DNA of 64,000 nt from NCBI GenBank assembly GCA_035546855.1, contig DASZVY010000034.1:45837-109836 (forward strand), in the 5' to 3' direction. Shown one piece after another: positions 16,526-25,435 of this stretch. The stretch's first letter is position 1. Every line of letters starts with the position of its first letter. The notes under the pieces are model-generated. The model searched no databases, had not been told where the DNA came from, and saw only the letters and a program-made list of their open reading frames with translations. Source of the stretch: Nitrobacter sp035546855 (GTDB taxonomy: Bacteria; Pseudomonadota; Alphaproteobacteria; Rhizobiales; Xanthobacteraceae). The position numbers were made by a program, and so were the translations under genes.

Positions 16526-17521
16526 GTGATTGATATAACTAGAAAATTCAGCATTGCACCGATGATGGACTGGACCGACCGGCATTGCCGGGTCTTCCAT
16601 CGCATGCTCACGCGCCGTGCGCGGCTCTACACGGAGATGGTGACGACTGGGGCGGTGATTCACGGCGATCGTCAGCGCCTGCTTGGCTTCGATAACGGCG
16701 AGCATCCGGTGGCGCTGCAACTCGGCGGCTCCGATCCGCGCGATCTCGCGGCGTCGGCGCGCATCGGGCAGGATTTTGGCTACGACGAGATCAATCTCAA
16801 TGTGGGTTGTCCTTCCGACCGCGTGAAGGAAGGTCGCTTCGGTGCGTGCCTGATGGCGGAGCCCGAACTTGTTGCCGACGGCGTCGCCGCGATGAAGCGG
16901 GCGGTGACGATCCCTGTCACGGTGAAGTGCCGGATCGGGATCGACGACCAGGATCCGGAGACGGCGCTGGACGCGCTAGCCGGCGCGGTCGTTGCGGCCG
17001 GCGCCGACGCCCTCATCGTTCATGCCCGCAAGGCGTGGCTGAACGGCCTGTCGCCCAAGGAGAACCGCGACATCCCGCCGCTCGACTATGACAGGGTATA
17101 TCGATTGAAGGCGACGTTGCCGGATACGCCCGTCATCATCAATGGCGGGATCGCAAGCATCGAGGAGGCGAAGCGGCATCTCGCGCATGTCGATGGGGTG
17201 ATGCTGGGGCGTGCGGCCTATCACGATCCCTGGCGGCTGCTTGCGGCCGATCCGGAATTATTTGGCGAGGCTGCGCCGCATGCCGATATGAAATCGGCGC
17301 TCGAGGCAATGGTGCCTTATATCGAGGATCACCTCGGGCGGGGCACCCGCCTGCATGCCATCACCCGCCATTTCGTCGGTGCCTTTCATGGTGTTCACGG
17401 CGCGCGCGCGTTTCGCCGTCACCTGGCGGAAAATGGCACCAAGCCGGGGGCAAGTGTCGCGGTTCTGCGCGACGCGATTGCGCTTGTCGACGAGCATTTG
17501 CCCGCAAGGCACGCGGCCTGA
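16526..17521 (+). CDS. dusA: tRNA-dihydrouridine synthase A
   Basis: 331 aa FMN enzyme that reduces uridines in the tRNA D-loop. PMMDWTDRHCR near the N-terminus, catalytic Cys95 in LNVGCPSDRV, then KCRIGIDD and the DusA-type block HARKAWLNGLSPKENR are all present. Starts with GTG at 16526; the motif-containing part starts 10 residues later, so a later ATG would remove conserved sequence. Monocistronic and convergent with the aspartyl protease gene. dusA genes are known integration sites for mobile elements at their 5' end; here the catabolic cluster lies on that side. Confidence 0.96.
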   Translation: MIDITRKFSIAPMMDWTDRHCRVFHRMLTRRARLYTEMVTTGAVIHGDRQRLLGFDNGEHPVALQLGGSDPRDLAASARIGQDFGYDEINLNVGCPSDRVKEGRFGACLMAEPELVADGVAAMKRAVTIPVTVKCRIGIDDQDPETALDALAGAVVAAGADALIVHARKAWLNGLSPKENRDIPPLDYDRVYRLKATLPDTPVIINGGIASIEEAKRHLAHVDGVMLGRAAYHDPWRLLAADPELFGEAAPHADMKSALEAMVPYIEDHLGRGTRLHAITRHFVGAFHGVHGARAFRRHLAENGTKPGASVAVLRDAIALVDEHLPARHAA

Positions 17522-17550
17522 CCATCAACGCGGCCGGCCCTATCCAAGGT

Positions 17551-18060
17551 TCAGGGATAGCCGCGCAACATCAGCCGGTCCGCGCGAACCTCCCAGCTTT
17601 CCAGTCGATCCAGAAAGCTCATTCCGAGCAGGTTGGTCTTCATCTGGCCGCGCGGAACGACGAGGGCGGGGACCGACCGTTCGACGAGTTTGCCGATCGC
17701 CAGCCGGTCGAGGGTCAGACGCGCGGCGCGGGTGTGGCCGCCGGCGGTCTCGACATCGACGTTGTAGTCGAGCAATTCCAGCGGCAGGCCGGCGGCCTTC
17801 GCGGTTTCATAGGTGAGGACGACCGATGTGGCGCCGGTATCGATCAGCATCGGAGCGCCGACGCCGTTAATCTTCGCATGCAGCAAGAATTCGCCGGATC
17901 GCCCGCGCGCGATTTTGACAGTTCGCGCGGCCTTCGCTCGCGCTTGCAGGATGTGGGAGACCGCGCCGCTGGCACCCGATATCCGTTTCGGATTGCCATA
18001 GGCGACCACGGCGCCCAGCGTCGCCACCAGAACAACCAGCACCAGCAGGAGGCGACTCAT
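17551..18060 (-). CDS. Retropepsin-like clan AA aspartic protease, membrane-anchored
   Basis: 169 aa. An N-terminal hydrophobic segment (residues 3-20) anchors or exports the protein, then a single retropepsin-like domain carries the catalytic D-T-G at 74-76 (MLIDTGATSVVL). A C-terminal NLLGMSFLDRL block is also typical of this bacterial family. Such proteins act as dimers in the periplasm; substrates are unknown. Start 18060 was chosen because it gives the membrane segment at the N-terminus; the frame extends upstream into the DUF1289 gene. It follows that gene by 28 bp on the same strand. Confidence 0.85.
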   Translation of the reverse strand: MSRLLLVLVVLVATLGAVVAYGNPKRISGASGAVSHILQARAKAARTVKIARGRSGEFLLHAKINGVGAPMLIDTGATSVVLTYETAKAAGLPLELLDYNVDVETAGGHTRAARLTLDRLAIGKLVERSVPALVVPRGQMKTNLLGMSFLDRLESWEVRADRLMLRGYP

Positions 18061-18088
18061 GAGCCACCTGCCTGAAGGGCGCTCAGGA

Positions 18089-18295
18089 CTACGGTTTCGT
18101 CCCGGGCGCCGCACCAATGCGCGGCAATCCGGCGTCGGCCATGCGATCCGAAAGCGTCGCCATCACGGCGAGCCGCTCGTCGCGCGTCATGCGGTGCCAT
18201 CGCGCGATTTCCGGAAGCGTTCGGCCGCAGCCAAAACACAGGCTGGTTTTCGGATCGACCATGCAAACGCCGATACATGGTGTGTCTTTGGTCAT
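18089..18295 (-). CDS. DUF1289 family small cysteine protein
   Basis: 68 aa. Four cysteines in C-I-G-V-C and C-F-G-C (residues 7-23) with a following RTLPEIARWHRMT block define DUF1289. The Cys pattern suggests a metal or Fe-S site, but no function is established. It lies between the histidine kinase gene (45 bp upstream) and the aspartyl protease gene (28 bp downstream), all on the minus strand, so they may share a transcript. Confidence 0.85.
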   Translation of the reverse strand: MTKDTPCIGVCMVDPKTSLCFGCGRTLPEIARWHRMTRDERLAVMATLSDRMADAGLPRIGAAPGTKP

Positions 18296-18340
18296 TCGCG
18301 GATATTGACGGCCAATTGTCCATTTTCACAAGCTGCCAGG

Positions 18341-19942
18341 TTAGAGTCCGGTCCCGGCGCTCATGATGGGCCTGTGGGCGGCGCGAGGCTTCGCATCGGC
18401 GCGAGTCCCGGCCCGCTCCGGCTGAAGCGGTGGAGCTTCCTCGGCCATCGGCGCCAGCGCCGACATCACCCGCTCCGGCGGGAAGGTGATAATGACCTCG
18501 GTGCCGATCCTGAGCTTCGATTTGAGCGTGAACGTGCCGCCGTGCATGTCGACCAGACTTTTTGCGATCGGCAGCCCGAGCCCGGCGCCTTGCTCGGCCG
18601 ACTTGATGGAATTGGAGCCCTGGCCGAACGACGCCAGCACGATCGGTATTTCGTCTTCCGCGATGCCCGAGCCGTTGTCCCGGACGCTCAGATACTGTCC
18701 CCCGGAAGCGGTCCAGCCGACCTTCAACCAGATTTCGCCACCCTGTGGCGTGAACTTGATCGCGTTCGACAGCAGGTTGAGGACGATCTGGCGGATGGCA
18801 CGCTCGTCGCCCCAAATCCGGGGCATGCCCTGCTCGAACACCTCGTGGATGCGGATATTGCGGCTGGAGGCCCGCAGTTTCAGCAGGTGATAGCAGTCGG
18901 CGACCACGTGCACGAGCGAGACGGCTTCTTCCTTCAGTTCGTATCGGCCGGCTTCGATGCGCGACAGGTCGAGGATTTCGTTGATGAGATTGAGAAGATG
19001 CACGCCCGAATTGTGGATGTCGGCCGAGTAGTCCTTGTAAACGCCAACCGCGTGCGCGCCAAAAATCTCGCTTTTCATCACCTCGGAAAAGCCGAGGATG
19101 GCGTTGAGCGGCGTTCTCAATTCGTGGCTCATCTGCGCGAGAAACCGCGACTTGGCGACGTTGGCCGATTCCGCGCGATGGCGGGCCTCGTCGGAAATCG
19201 CCTTGGCCTGTTCGAGTTCGCCGATCAGCGCGTCCTTTTCCGCGCGCGCCTCGAGGGCGGCGAGGGTTGTCGAATGCAGCCGGTGGGCCAGCAGGGCGAA
19301 ATAGCCTTCGGCCGCGATGGCAAGGAATGCCAATACATAATTGTCGAAGGTGCCGGTCAGCACGAATTTCAGGGCGATGGCCGACGTCACCGGCGCCGTC
19401 GCGGCAAATGCCGCGGTGGGCAGACCCGCCGCCAGCATGCTCGAGACCGCGACGACGATCAGCATCAGGAACATCATCAGGCTGTTCGAGACCGCGTCGA
19501 GGCCGAACGGATAGGCAAGGACGGTGGTCCAGCACAGGCCATACAGCAGATCGAGCAGTACGAACCGTATCCGCCATCTGCGCGAAAAGCCGGGAACGGG
19601 TTGCTCTCTCAGGAATGTCCGGCAGGCACGAACGATGACGGCATGGACGCCGAGCAGTCCGCAGGTCCAGATCGCGGCCGGGATCGGGCGGACCCAAAGA
19701 CCGAACAGCACGCCGGTGGTGACAATGAGCAGCATGACCACGAACGAGGCCGACAATCGCGCCTGCGCATATTGCCGGAGCAGTTCGTGGTCGAAGGCGG
19801 GGCGGGTACCGCTGGTGGATGTCAGCCGATCGCGAGCTTCGCGCACCCGTTGAGCGGCCACCCGTCGATTGCGCGGCGACGGCTCAACTGGCGAAGCCAC
19901 CGGAAGTTCGACGACTTCAGGTTTATCGGCGGAGATACTCAT
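18341..19942 (-). CDS. Membrane sensor histidine kinase, orphan
   Basis: 533 aa. About 60 cytoplasmic residues are followed by some five to six membrane segments (about 65-220), a coiled helix (about 222-262), and the HisKA domain with phospho-acceptor His273 in MSHELRTPLN. The HATPase domain has an N-box LNLLSNAIKF, DNGSGI, and GAGLGLPIAKSL. There is no PAS or HAMP domain and no receiver domain, and no response regulator gene is adjacent. The H-box resembles the PleC/DivJ-type kinases of alphaproteobacteria. Signal unknown; sensing probably occurs in the membrane region. Start 19942 chosen over an upstream in-frame ATG at 19954. Confidence 0.9.
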   Translation of the reverse strand: MSISADKPEVVELPVASPVEPSPRNRRVAAQRVREARDRLTSTSGTRPAFDHELLRQYAQARLSASFVVMLLIVTTGVLFGLWVRPIPAAIWTCGLLGVHAVIVRACRTFLREQPVPGFSRRWRIRFVLLDLLYGLCWTTVLAYPFGLDAVSNSLMMFLMLIVVAVSSMLAAGLPTAAFAATAPVTSAIALKFVLTGTFDNYVLAFLAIAAEGYFALLAHRLHSTTLAALEARAEKDALIGELEQAKAISDEARHRAESANVAKSRFLAQMSHELRTPLNAILGFSEVMKSEIFGAHAVGVYKDYSADIHNSGVHLLNLINEILDLSRIEAGRYELKEEAVSLVHVVADCYHLLKLRASSRNIRIHEVFEQGMPRIWGDERAIRQIVLNLLSNAIKFTPQGGEIWLKVGWTASGGQYLSVRDNGSGIAEDEIPIVLASFGQGSNSIKSAEQGAGLGLPIAKSLVDMHGGTFTLKSKLRIGTEVIITFPPERVMSALAPMAEEAPPLQPERAGTRADAKPRAAHRPIMSAGTGL

Positions 19943-20110
19943 CAACAAACACAAATTCCGAACGCGACCGCGCGAGCTTTCGCGCGTCTTATCTCTGGCG
20001 CTAAATTCTTAAGAGCGGCCTTAAGGAGATAGATAAACGCGTTAACAGAATCTAAATTTCGCGGCGGATCGGATGAACAGCGGCATTTCTGGCGCCCGCC
20101 GTTCTCATTC

Positions 20111-20186
20111 TAGTGTGGTGGGTCAGAAGTTCGCTTCAATTTATCGACACGCTCTTCAAGCGAACTTCTGAACCTGAACCACACTA
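20111..20186. repeat. 76-bp palindromic intergenic repeat, copy 1
   Basis: An imperfect palindrome with two perfect arm segments: TAGTGTGGT (20111-20119) against ACCACACTA (20178-20186), and TCAGAAGTTCGCTT (20123-20136) against AAGCGAACTTCTGA (20158-20171). The loop is about 21 bp. It lies between the divergent kinase and dehydrogenase regions and encodes nothing. Similar short palindromes are scattered in genomes of this group. Confidence 0.85.
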
Positions 20187-20201
20187 AAAATCATAAACTT
20201 G

Positions 20202-20277
20202 CTAGTGTCCCTTTGAGTCCGAAGTTCGCATCGAAGGTTCCCGCAAGCGCTTGCGAACTTCGGAATCGGGACACTAG
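20202..20277. repeat. 76-bp palindromic intergenic repeat, copy 2
   Basis: Starts 15 bp after copy 1 and has exactly the same length. Arms: CTAGTGTCCC (20202-20211) against GGGACACTAG (20268-20277), and TCCGAAGTTCGCA (20218-20230) against TGCGAACTTCGGA (20252-20264). Shares TAGTGT ends and the GAAGTTCGC core with copy 1. It ends 10 bp from the stop codon of the dehydrogenase gene, so it could also act as its terminator. Confidence 0.85.
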
Positions 20278-20287
20278 CGTCACGAAA

Positions 20288-21157
20288 CTAACGTTCGAGG
20301 CGCGCGAGCAGGCTCGATGTATCCCATCGGCGGCCGCCCATCGTCTCGACTTCCGAATAGAAGGCATCGACAAGGGCCGTGACGGGGAGGCTGGCCCCGT
20401 TGCGGCGGGATTCGGCGAGGCAGATCGAGAGATCCTTTCGCATCCATTCGACGGCAAAACCGAAATCGAATTTGCCTTCGTTCATGGTTTTGTAGCGGTT
20501 CTCCATCTGCCAGGACTGGGCCGCGCCCTTGGAGATCACCTCGATCACCGAATTGACGTCGAGTCCCGATTTCTTTGCGAAGTGAATGCCTTCGGAGAGA
20601 CCCTCGACCAGTCCGGCGATACAAATCTGGTTGACCATCTTGGTGAGTTGGCCGGAACCTGCCGGTCCCAGAAGCTTGCACATCCGGGCATAGGCGGCGA
20701 TGACCGGCTCGGCGCCGGCGTAAGCATCCTCCGCGCCGCCGCACATCACGGTCAAAACGCCATTTTCGGCGCCGGCTTGCCCGCCCGATACCGGAGCATC
20801 GATGAACTTGAAGCCGCGCTTCCTGGCTTCGCTGTCCAGTTCGCGCGCGACCTGGGCGGAGGCGGTGGTGTGATCGACAAAAGTCGCGCCCGCTTTCATA
20901 CCGGCAAAGGCGCCGTCGGACCCGATCGTCACGGCGCGAAGATCGTCGTCATTGCCGACGCAGGCCATGACGAAATCCTGGCCTTCCGCGGCGGCCTTGG
21001 GGGTGGGGGTGGTCTTTCCGCCAAACTTGTCGGCCCATGCTTTCGCCTTGGCTGGCGTCCGGTTGTAAACCGTCACCTGATGACCGCCCTTGGTCACGAG
21101 ATGTCCCGCCATGGGGAAACCCATGACGCCGAGGCCGAGAAAAGCAACTTTAGCCAT
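20288..21157 (-). CDS. NAD(P)-dependent oxidoreductase, 3-hydroxyisobutyrate dehydrogenase family
   Basis: 289 aa beta-hydroxyacid dehydrogenase. Rossmann motif GLGVMGFPMAGHL is at residues 7-19, the substrate-binding DAPVSGGQAGA block follows near 120, and the catalytic Lys is in LTKMVNQICIAG. Such enzymes oxidise 3-hydroxyisobutyrate, tartronate semialdehyde-type acids or related compounds. The ATG at 21157 has GAAGG 8 nt upstream; the frame is open about 96 bp further. It stands alone between palindromic repeats and the VOC gene. The exact substrate cannot be assigned. Confidence 0.9.
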   Translation of the reverse strand: MAKVAFLGLGVMGFPMAGHLVTKGGHQVTVYNRTPAKAKAWADKFGGKTTPTPKAAAEGQDFVMACVGNDDDLRAVTIGSDGAFAGMKAGATFVDHTTASAQVARELDSEARKRGFKFIDAPVSGGQAGAENGVLTVMCGGAEDAYAGAEPVIAAYARMCKLLGPAGSGQLTKMVNQICIAGLVEGLSEGIHFAKKSGLDVNSVIEVISKGAAQSWQMENRYKTMNEGKFDFGFAVEWMRKDLSICLAESRRNGASLPVTALVDAFYSEVETMGGRRWDTSSLLARLER

Positions 21158-21435
21158 GTCTGAAACCTTCATTTTGGCAGGCGACGGAAATCGATCCTGC
21201 CGAGCACAGTTCTGAGGATGTCGGTCGAAGCTGGATGACCTGAGAGGAACCACCGGTCAACAGCCGGCGGGAAGCATAGACCTTCACGCATTGGCGGCAA
21301 AGCCCGCGTTGATTGGTGCGCTGCAAGATAATGGTTGTCCGGGACAAGCAGGACGCATGCGCGATGCGCAATTCAACAAGCGATGGAAACAAGTTAGAGT
21401 TCGATTCTCGCTTCCCGCATCAGGAGTAAAGTCAC

Positions 21436-21825
21436 ATGGGCGTGGGTGTGCTCGACCACTTCAATGTCCGGACGCGGCAGCTCGCTGAAACCGTTCGTTT
21501 CTACGAGGAGGTTCTCGGCCTGACGAACGGTGACCGGCCCAACTTCAGTTTTCCCGGCGCTTGGCTTTACAGCGAGGGCAAGCCGGTCGTGCATCTCGTC
21601 GACATTTCGCCGACATCAGAAGTGCAAAAGCCGGACTCCGGTGTCGTCCATCACATCGCCTTCGTCAGCCGCGGTTTCAGGCAGATGAAACAGCGGCTTC
21701 AGGCGAAGGGTTTTCCATTCGACACACGCGAGGTGCCGGGCGGTGAGCTCTGGCAGATTTTCGTCCGCGACCCGAATGGCGTGATGATCGAGCTCAATTA
21801 TGAGGCTGCGGCAGAGAAAGACTAG
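21436..21825 (+). CDS. VOC-family (glyoxalase/dioxygenase fold) protein
   Basis: 129 aa, a single VOC module pair. N-terminal LDHFNVRTRQLAETVRFYEEVLG, central VHLVDIS and VHHIAFVS with potential metal His, and C-terminal GVMIELNY with the usual metal Glu. AGGAG lies 9 nt before the ATG. No neighbour suggests a pathway, so lyase, isomerase or resistance roles are all possible. Confidence 0.85.
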   Translation: MGVGVLDHFNVRTRQLAETVRFYEEVLGLTNGDRPNFSFPGAWLYSEGKPVVHLVDISPTSEVQKPDSGVVHHIAFVSRGFRQMKQRLQAKGFPFDTREVPGGELWQIFVRDPNGVMIELNYEAAAEKD

Positions 21826-21910
21826 CCCCCCTATTTGACGGGCCTATACCTTTGCTGCGAATTCCTTCAGGCTCGTCAAATAGAAAAGCGGTACGAGAAT
21901 CACATGCTTG

Positions 21911-21986
21911 CTGGTGCCCTTTGGTTTTCGACGTTCGTGTCAAAGGGTGCTGCGCCGTATCACGAACGTCGAAAACAGGACACTTG
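21911..21986. repeat. 76-bp palindromic intergenic repeat, copy 3 (diverged ends)
   Basis: A 16-bp perfect inner arm pair, GTTTTCGACGTTCGTG (21924-21939) against CACGAACGTCGAAAAC (21961-21976), with imperfect outer arms CTGGTGCCCT and AGGACACTTG. Total length is again 76 bp and the right end keeps GGACACTT, so it belongs with the two copies near 20.1-20.3 kb. It ends 4 bp before the likely start codon of the secreted beta-propeller gene. Confidence 0.75.
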
Positions 21987-21989
21987 CGC

Positions 21990-22898
21990 TTGATTTCGGA
22001 TTTCCCGTTTCTCCATTGGAGCTTGAGCAAGCTTTCTGCTGCGATCCCTGCAGCCGGGTTGACGCTGTTTGCCGCGACCGTTCCTGTCGGACCGGCGCAG
22101 GCATCGGAGATTCTCGGATCAAAACCTGCCTTCGTAACTCGTCCGCTGTCCGACGTCCCCAACGCCGATGCAATTAGCCGGCGCATGTGGGTGCCCGACA
22201 TCGACAACGGCTTTGTGCCGCAGGGGCTGGCCTATGCGGGCGGCCAACTTGCGCTGTCAGGCTATCGCAGCACGGATTCCAAGCAGGGGCGCGGCCCGTG
22301 CCGGCTTCTGTTCATATCGCCCGCGACCGGTTCGGTGAGCCGGCGGCTCAACCTGCCGGGAAGTTGCGGCCATGCGGGCGGAATGGCGGCACTGCCGGAC
22401 GGGCGTCTGGTCGTCGCGGATACGTACAGCCTTTATGTCGTGTCGCGAGGAAAGGTATCCGCCACGATCCGCCTCAAGGGAAAATTGAGGGGCTCGTTTG
22501 CGGACGGCGACGGAAAGACGCTCTGGATCGGATCCTACGATCGCTCGGGCGGCACCTTGTGGCGCATTCCTCCGGCGGCGCTCTCGCGCGCGGAGATCGA
22601 TGAAGGGGCGGCGGACGCGTCGTTCGCCATCCCGTCACGGGTCCAGGGGCTTGCGTTCGACCGGAAGGGCGGCGCCTGGCTGACGGTTTCAGGTTCACGG
22701 GACGGCGCGTTGCTCCGGATGGATATGAAGGATGGCCACGTCCTCGCAACCTATCCGATGCCCGCGGGCATCGAGGACATCGCCGTCGATCATGCCGGAC
22801 GCATCTGGGCGGTCTCGGAGGCGGGCTCGATCCGGTGGTCGAAGTGGTCGACGAACTATCCGCTCATATTTGCCATCGACCCTCAGCGCCTGCATTGA
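21990..22898 (+). CDS. Secreted beta-propeller protein (SMP-30/gluconolactonase-like), function unknown
   Basis: About 302 aa. N-terminal hydrophobic signal (LSKLSAAIPAAGLTLFAATV, probable cleavage after AQA) then repeated propeller-like blades (FVPQGLAYAGGQLALSG, GGMAALPDGRLVVADT, VQGLAFDRKGGAWLTVSG, IEDIAVDHAGRIWAVSE). The start is uncertain: no ATG exists near the signal; TTG at 21990 has AGGA 9 nt upstream but that site is in the right arm of a palindromic repeat, and TTG at 22029 is another candidate. Upstream reading into the repeat is not believed. A periplasmic binding or lactonase role is possible. Confidence 0.75.
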   Translation: MISDFPFLHWSLSKLSAAIPAAGLTLFAATVPVGPAQASEILGSKPAFVTRPLSDVPNADAISRRMWVPDIDNGFVPQGLAYAGGQLALSGYRSTDSKQGRGPCRLLFISPATGSVSRRLNLPGSCGHAGGMAALPDGRLVVADTYSLYVVSRGKVSATIRLKGKLRGSFADGDGKTLWIGSYDRSGGTLWRIPPAALSRAEIDEGAADASFAIPSRVQGLAFDRKGGAWLTVSGSRDGALLRMDMKDGHVLATYPMPAGIEDIAVDHAGRIWAVSEAGSIRWSKWSTNYPLIFAIDPQRLH

Positions 22899-22998
22899 AC
22901 CGCCTGAGATACGTCGTCATTTGGCGTTGAAGGCGAGTTGACCGCGTTGCTTCGCGCGCCCATGTTGATCTCGTGAGCAGACATCACGGAGGAAGATC

Positions 22999-24117
22999 GT
23001 GACACGGCAGCAGGTTCTCGACGCTCTCGCCAAGGTCACAACCCCCCGGGGCGTTCCGTTAACCGATGCCCATGCTCTCTCCGAGATCGCCATCAACGAT
23101 GGCCGGGTATTTTTTTCGATCAATGTCGAGGCTCAAGAGGTCCGTGCCTGGGAGGCCGCCCGCGCTCAGGCGGAGGCGGCCGTCAAGGCCATCCCGGGCG
23201 TGTCGGTCGTAATGGTGGCCCTGACCGCGGAACGGAAACCGGGGACGCCGAACCGCCAGGCGGCCAGAGGAGTCCAGCCTGTGTCGGCCCACCGTCCGCA
23301 TCAGCCGCCGGGCGCGAATTCGCCGATGTCGCGCCGGGCGGAGATTCCGGGGATCGCTGCGGTGATCGCGGTAGCTTCAGGCAAGGGTGGGGTCGGCAAG
23401 TCCACCACCGCGATCAACCTTGCGCTGGGGCTGCGCGACCAGGGCCTGCGCGTCGGTCTGCTCGATGCCGATATCTACGGTCCGTCGGTGCCGCGACTGG
23501 CGGGCATCCACGAGAAGCCAAAACTGACCGGCGACAAGAAGATGATTCCGATCGAGCGCTTCGGACTCTCCATCATGTCCATCGGCTTCCTCGTCGAGGA
23601 GGACACTGCGATGATCTGGCGCGGTCCGATGGTGATGTCGGCCATCACCCAGATGCTGCGCGACGTCGCATGGGGCAGTCTCGACGTTCTCGTGGTGGAC
23701 ATGCCGCCGGGCACCGGTGACGCTCAATTGACGCTGGCGCAGAGCGTGCCGCTGAAGGGCGCCGTCATCGTTTCGACCCCGCAGGACCTCTCGCTCATCG
23801 ACGCGCGGCGGGGGCTCGCCATGTTCAGGAAGGTCGATGTTCCCGTTCTCGGCATCGTCGAGAACATGAGCTACTTCCAGTGTCCGCATTGCGGGACCCG
23901 GTCCGATATTTTCGGCCATGGCGGGGCGCGGCATGAGGCGGAGCGGCTTGGAGTGCCCTTCCTGGGCGAAATCCCGCTCGATATGACCATCCGGACCACA
24001 TCGGACTCCGGGGCGCCGGTTGTGGACAGCGAGCCGAACGGACCGCATGCGGCGATCTACCGGGCCATTGGCGCCAAGGTGCGGGATCAGCTTCAAGGCA
24101 CGATTGCGGCGGCGTGA
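22999..24117 (+). CDS. apbC: Mrp/NBP35-family Fe-S cluster carrier ATPase
   Basis: 372 aa. An N-terminal MIP18/DUF59 domain (about 1-75) is joined by a Pro/Arg-rich linker to a deviant-Walker ParA-like ATPase with GKGGVGKST at 128-136. The C-x2-C at Cys295/Cys298 (FQCPHCG) is the cluster-bridging site of the dimer. It carries and delivers Fe-S clusters in the cytoplasm. GTG start at 22999 with GGAGGAAG directly upstream. Not in an operon. Confidence 0.95.
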   Translation: MTRQQVLDALAKVTTPRGVPLTDAHALSEIAINDGRVFFSINVEAQEVRAWEAARAQAEAAVKAIPGVSVVMVALTAERKPGTPNRQAARGVQPVSAHRPHQPPGANSPMSRRAEIPGIAAVIAVASGKGGVGKSTTAINLALGLRDQGLRVGLLDADIYGPSVPRLAGIHEKPKLTGDKKMIPIERFGLSIMSIGFLVEEDTAMIWRGPMVMSAITQMLRDVAWGSLDVLVVDMPPGTGDAQLTLAQSVPLKGAVIVSTPQDLSLIDARRGLAMFRKVDVPVLGIVENMSYFQCPHCGTRSDIFGHGGARHEAERLGVPFLGEIPLDMTIRTTSDSGAPVVDSEPNGPHAAIYRAIGAKVRDQLQGTIAAA

Positions 24118-24318
24118 GCCGCATATCGTTGGATTGTACCGGACCCATTCGACTTTGGTTTAGGTCAAATGCGATCGGCGCGAGCCGAGGTCCGTTTCCG
24201 CCGCCCGACTTCCATGTTAGAGAGCCTTCCGCCAAAGCGCTTGAATCGAGACCGAACCGGGCTTGCCGGTCGCTTACGGAAAAAATTCGAAGAAACGTCC
24301 TGTTATGGAGATATCTGA

Positions 24319-25407
24319 ATGAAGCGTCGCGATTTTCTAAAAGTTTCAACTGCGGGTGCAGCGGTCGCGGCCGTCGCATCGCCGGCCATTGCTCAATCGT
24401 CCCCCGAAATCAAATGGCGCATGACGTCGAGCTTTCCGAAGTCACTCGACACGATTTACGGCGCCTCTGAATATTTCGCGAAGCAAGTCGCGGAAATGAC
24501 CGACAACAAGTTTCAGATTCAGCTCTTTGCGGCCGGCGAGATCGTCCCGGGATTGCAGGCGCTCGACGCGACGTCCAATGGCACCGTCGAGATGAGCCAC
24601 ACGGTGTCGTACTATTACGTAGGCAAGGATCCGACCTTCGCGATCTACGCCTCGGTGCCCTTCGGCCTGAACGCCCGCATGCAGAATTCCTGGTGGTATC
24701 AGGGCGGCGGTCAGGAGCTTGGCAACGCGTTCTTCAAGAAGTTCGGCGTGATCGGCTTCCCTTGCGGGAACACCGGCACCCAGATGGGTGGCTGGTTCCG
24801 CAAGGAAATCAAGACCGTCGCCGACCTGTCGGGCCTGAAGATGCGGATCGGCGGTATCGCCGGACAGGTGCTGCAGAAGGTCGGCGTCGTCCCGCAGCAG
24901 CTCGCTGGCGGCGACGTCTATCCGGCGCTGGAAAAGGGCACCATCGACGCGGCCGAGTGGGTTGGTCCCTACGATGACGAGAAGCTCGGCTTCCAGAAGG
25001 TCGCCAAGTACTACTACTATCCCGGGTTCTGGGAGGGCGGTCCCACCGTCCACGCGTACTGCAATCTCGATAAGTGGAATTCGCTGCCGAAGACCTATCA
25101 GGCGGTGATTACCAATGCATGCGCGAACGCCAATAGCTGGATGGCGGCGCGCTATGACATGCAGAACCCCACCGCACTCAAGCGTCTGGTTGCCGGCGGC
25201 ACGCAGCTTCGTCCGTTCAGCAACGAAATCCTCGATGCGTGCCTGAAGGCGACGAACGAGCTTTGGGCGGAAATTTCCGCCAAGAACGCCGACTTCAAGA
25301 AGTCGATCGACGCGATGCAGGCCTACCGCTCTGACGAATATCTGTGGTGGCAGGTCGCCGAGTATACGTTCGACAGCTTCATGATCCGCTCGCGCACCCG
25401 CGGCTGA
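24319..25407 (+). CDS. TRAP transporter substrate-binding protein DctP-type, copy 1
   Basis: 362 aa periplasmic binding protein. Tat signal KRRDFLKV at residues 2-9, cleavage expected after AIAQ at 26. Conserved KMRIGG (Arg for substrate carboxylate) and DAAEWVGPYDDEKLGF (Trp) blocks resemble the TakP subgroup that binds 2-oxo acids or related monocarboxylates. The second gene, 173 bp downstream, is a close paralogue with the same blocks. The permease genes are convergent, on the other side of a terminator, so expression is separate. The ligand is inferred only. Confidence 0.93.
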   Translation: MKRRDFLKVSTAGAAVAAVASPAIAQSSPEIKWRMTSSFPKSLDTIYGASEYFAKQVAEMTDNKFQIQLFAAGEIVPGLQALDATSNGTVEMSHTVSYYYVGKDPTFAIYASVPFGLNARMQNSWWYQGGGQELGNAFFKKFGVIGFPCGNTGTQMGGWFRKEIKTVADLSGLKMRIGGIAGQVLQKVGVVPQQLAGGDVYPALEKGTIDAAEWVGPYDDEKLGFQKVAKYYYYPGFWEGGPTVHAYCNLDKWNSLPKTYQAVITNACANANSWMAARYDMQNPTALKRLVAGGTQLRPFSNEILDACLKATNELWAEISAKNADFKKSIDAMQAYRSDEYLWWQVAEYTFDSFMIRSRTRG

Positions 25408-25435
25408 TCATCTTCTAAAGTATAAGATGTGTCTG

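Noticed and set aside
21380..21430. tRNA-like T-loop sequence GTTCGATTC
   Set aside because: No A-box, no anticodon arm, and the would-be T-stem and acceptor arms do not pair. Judged chance similarity.
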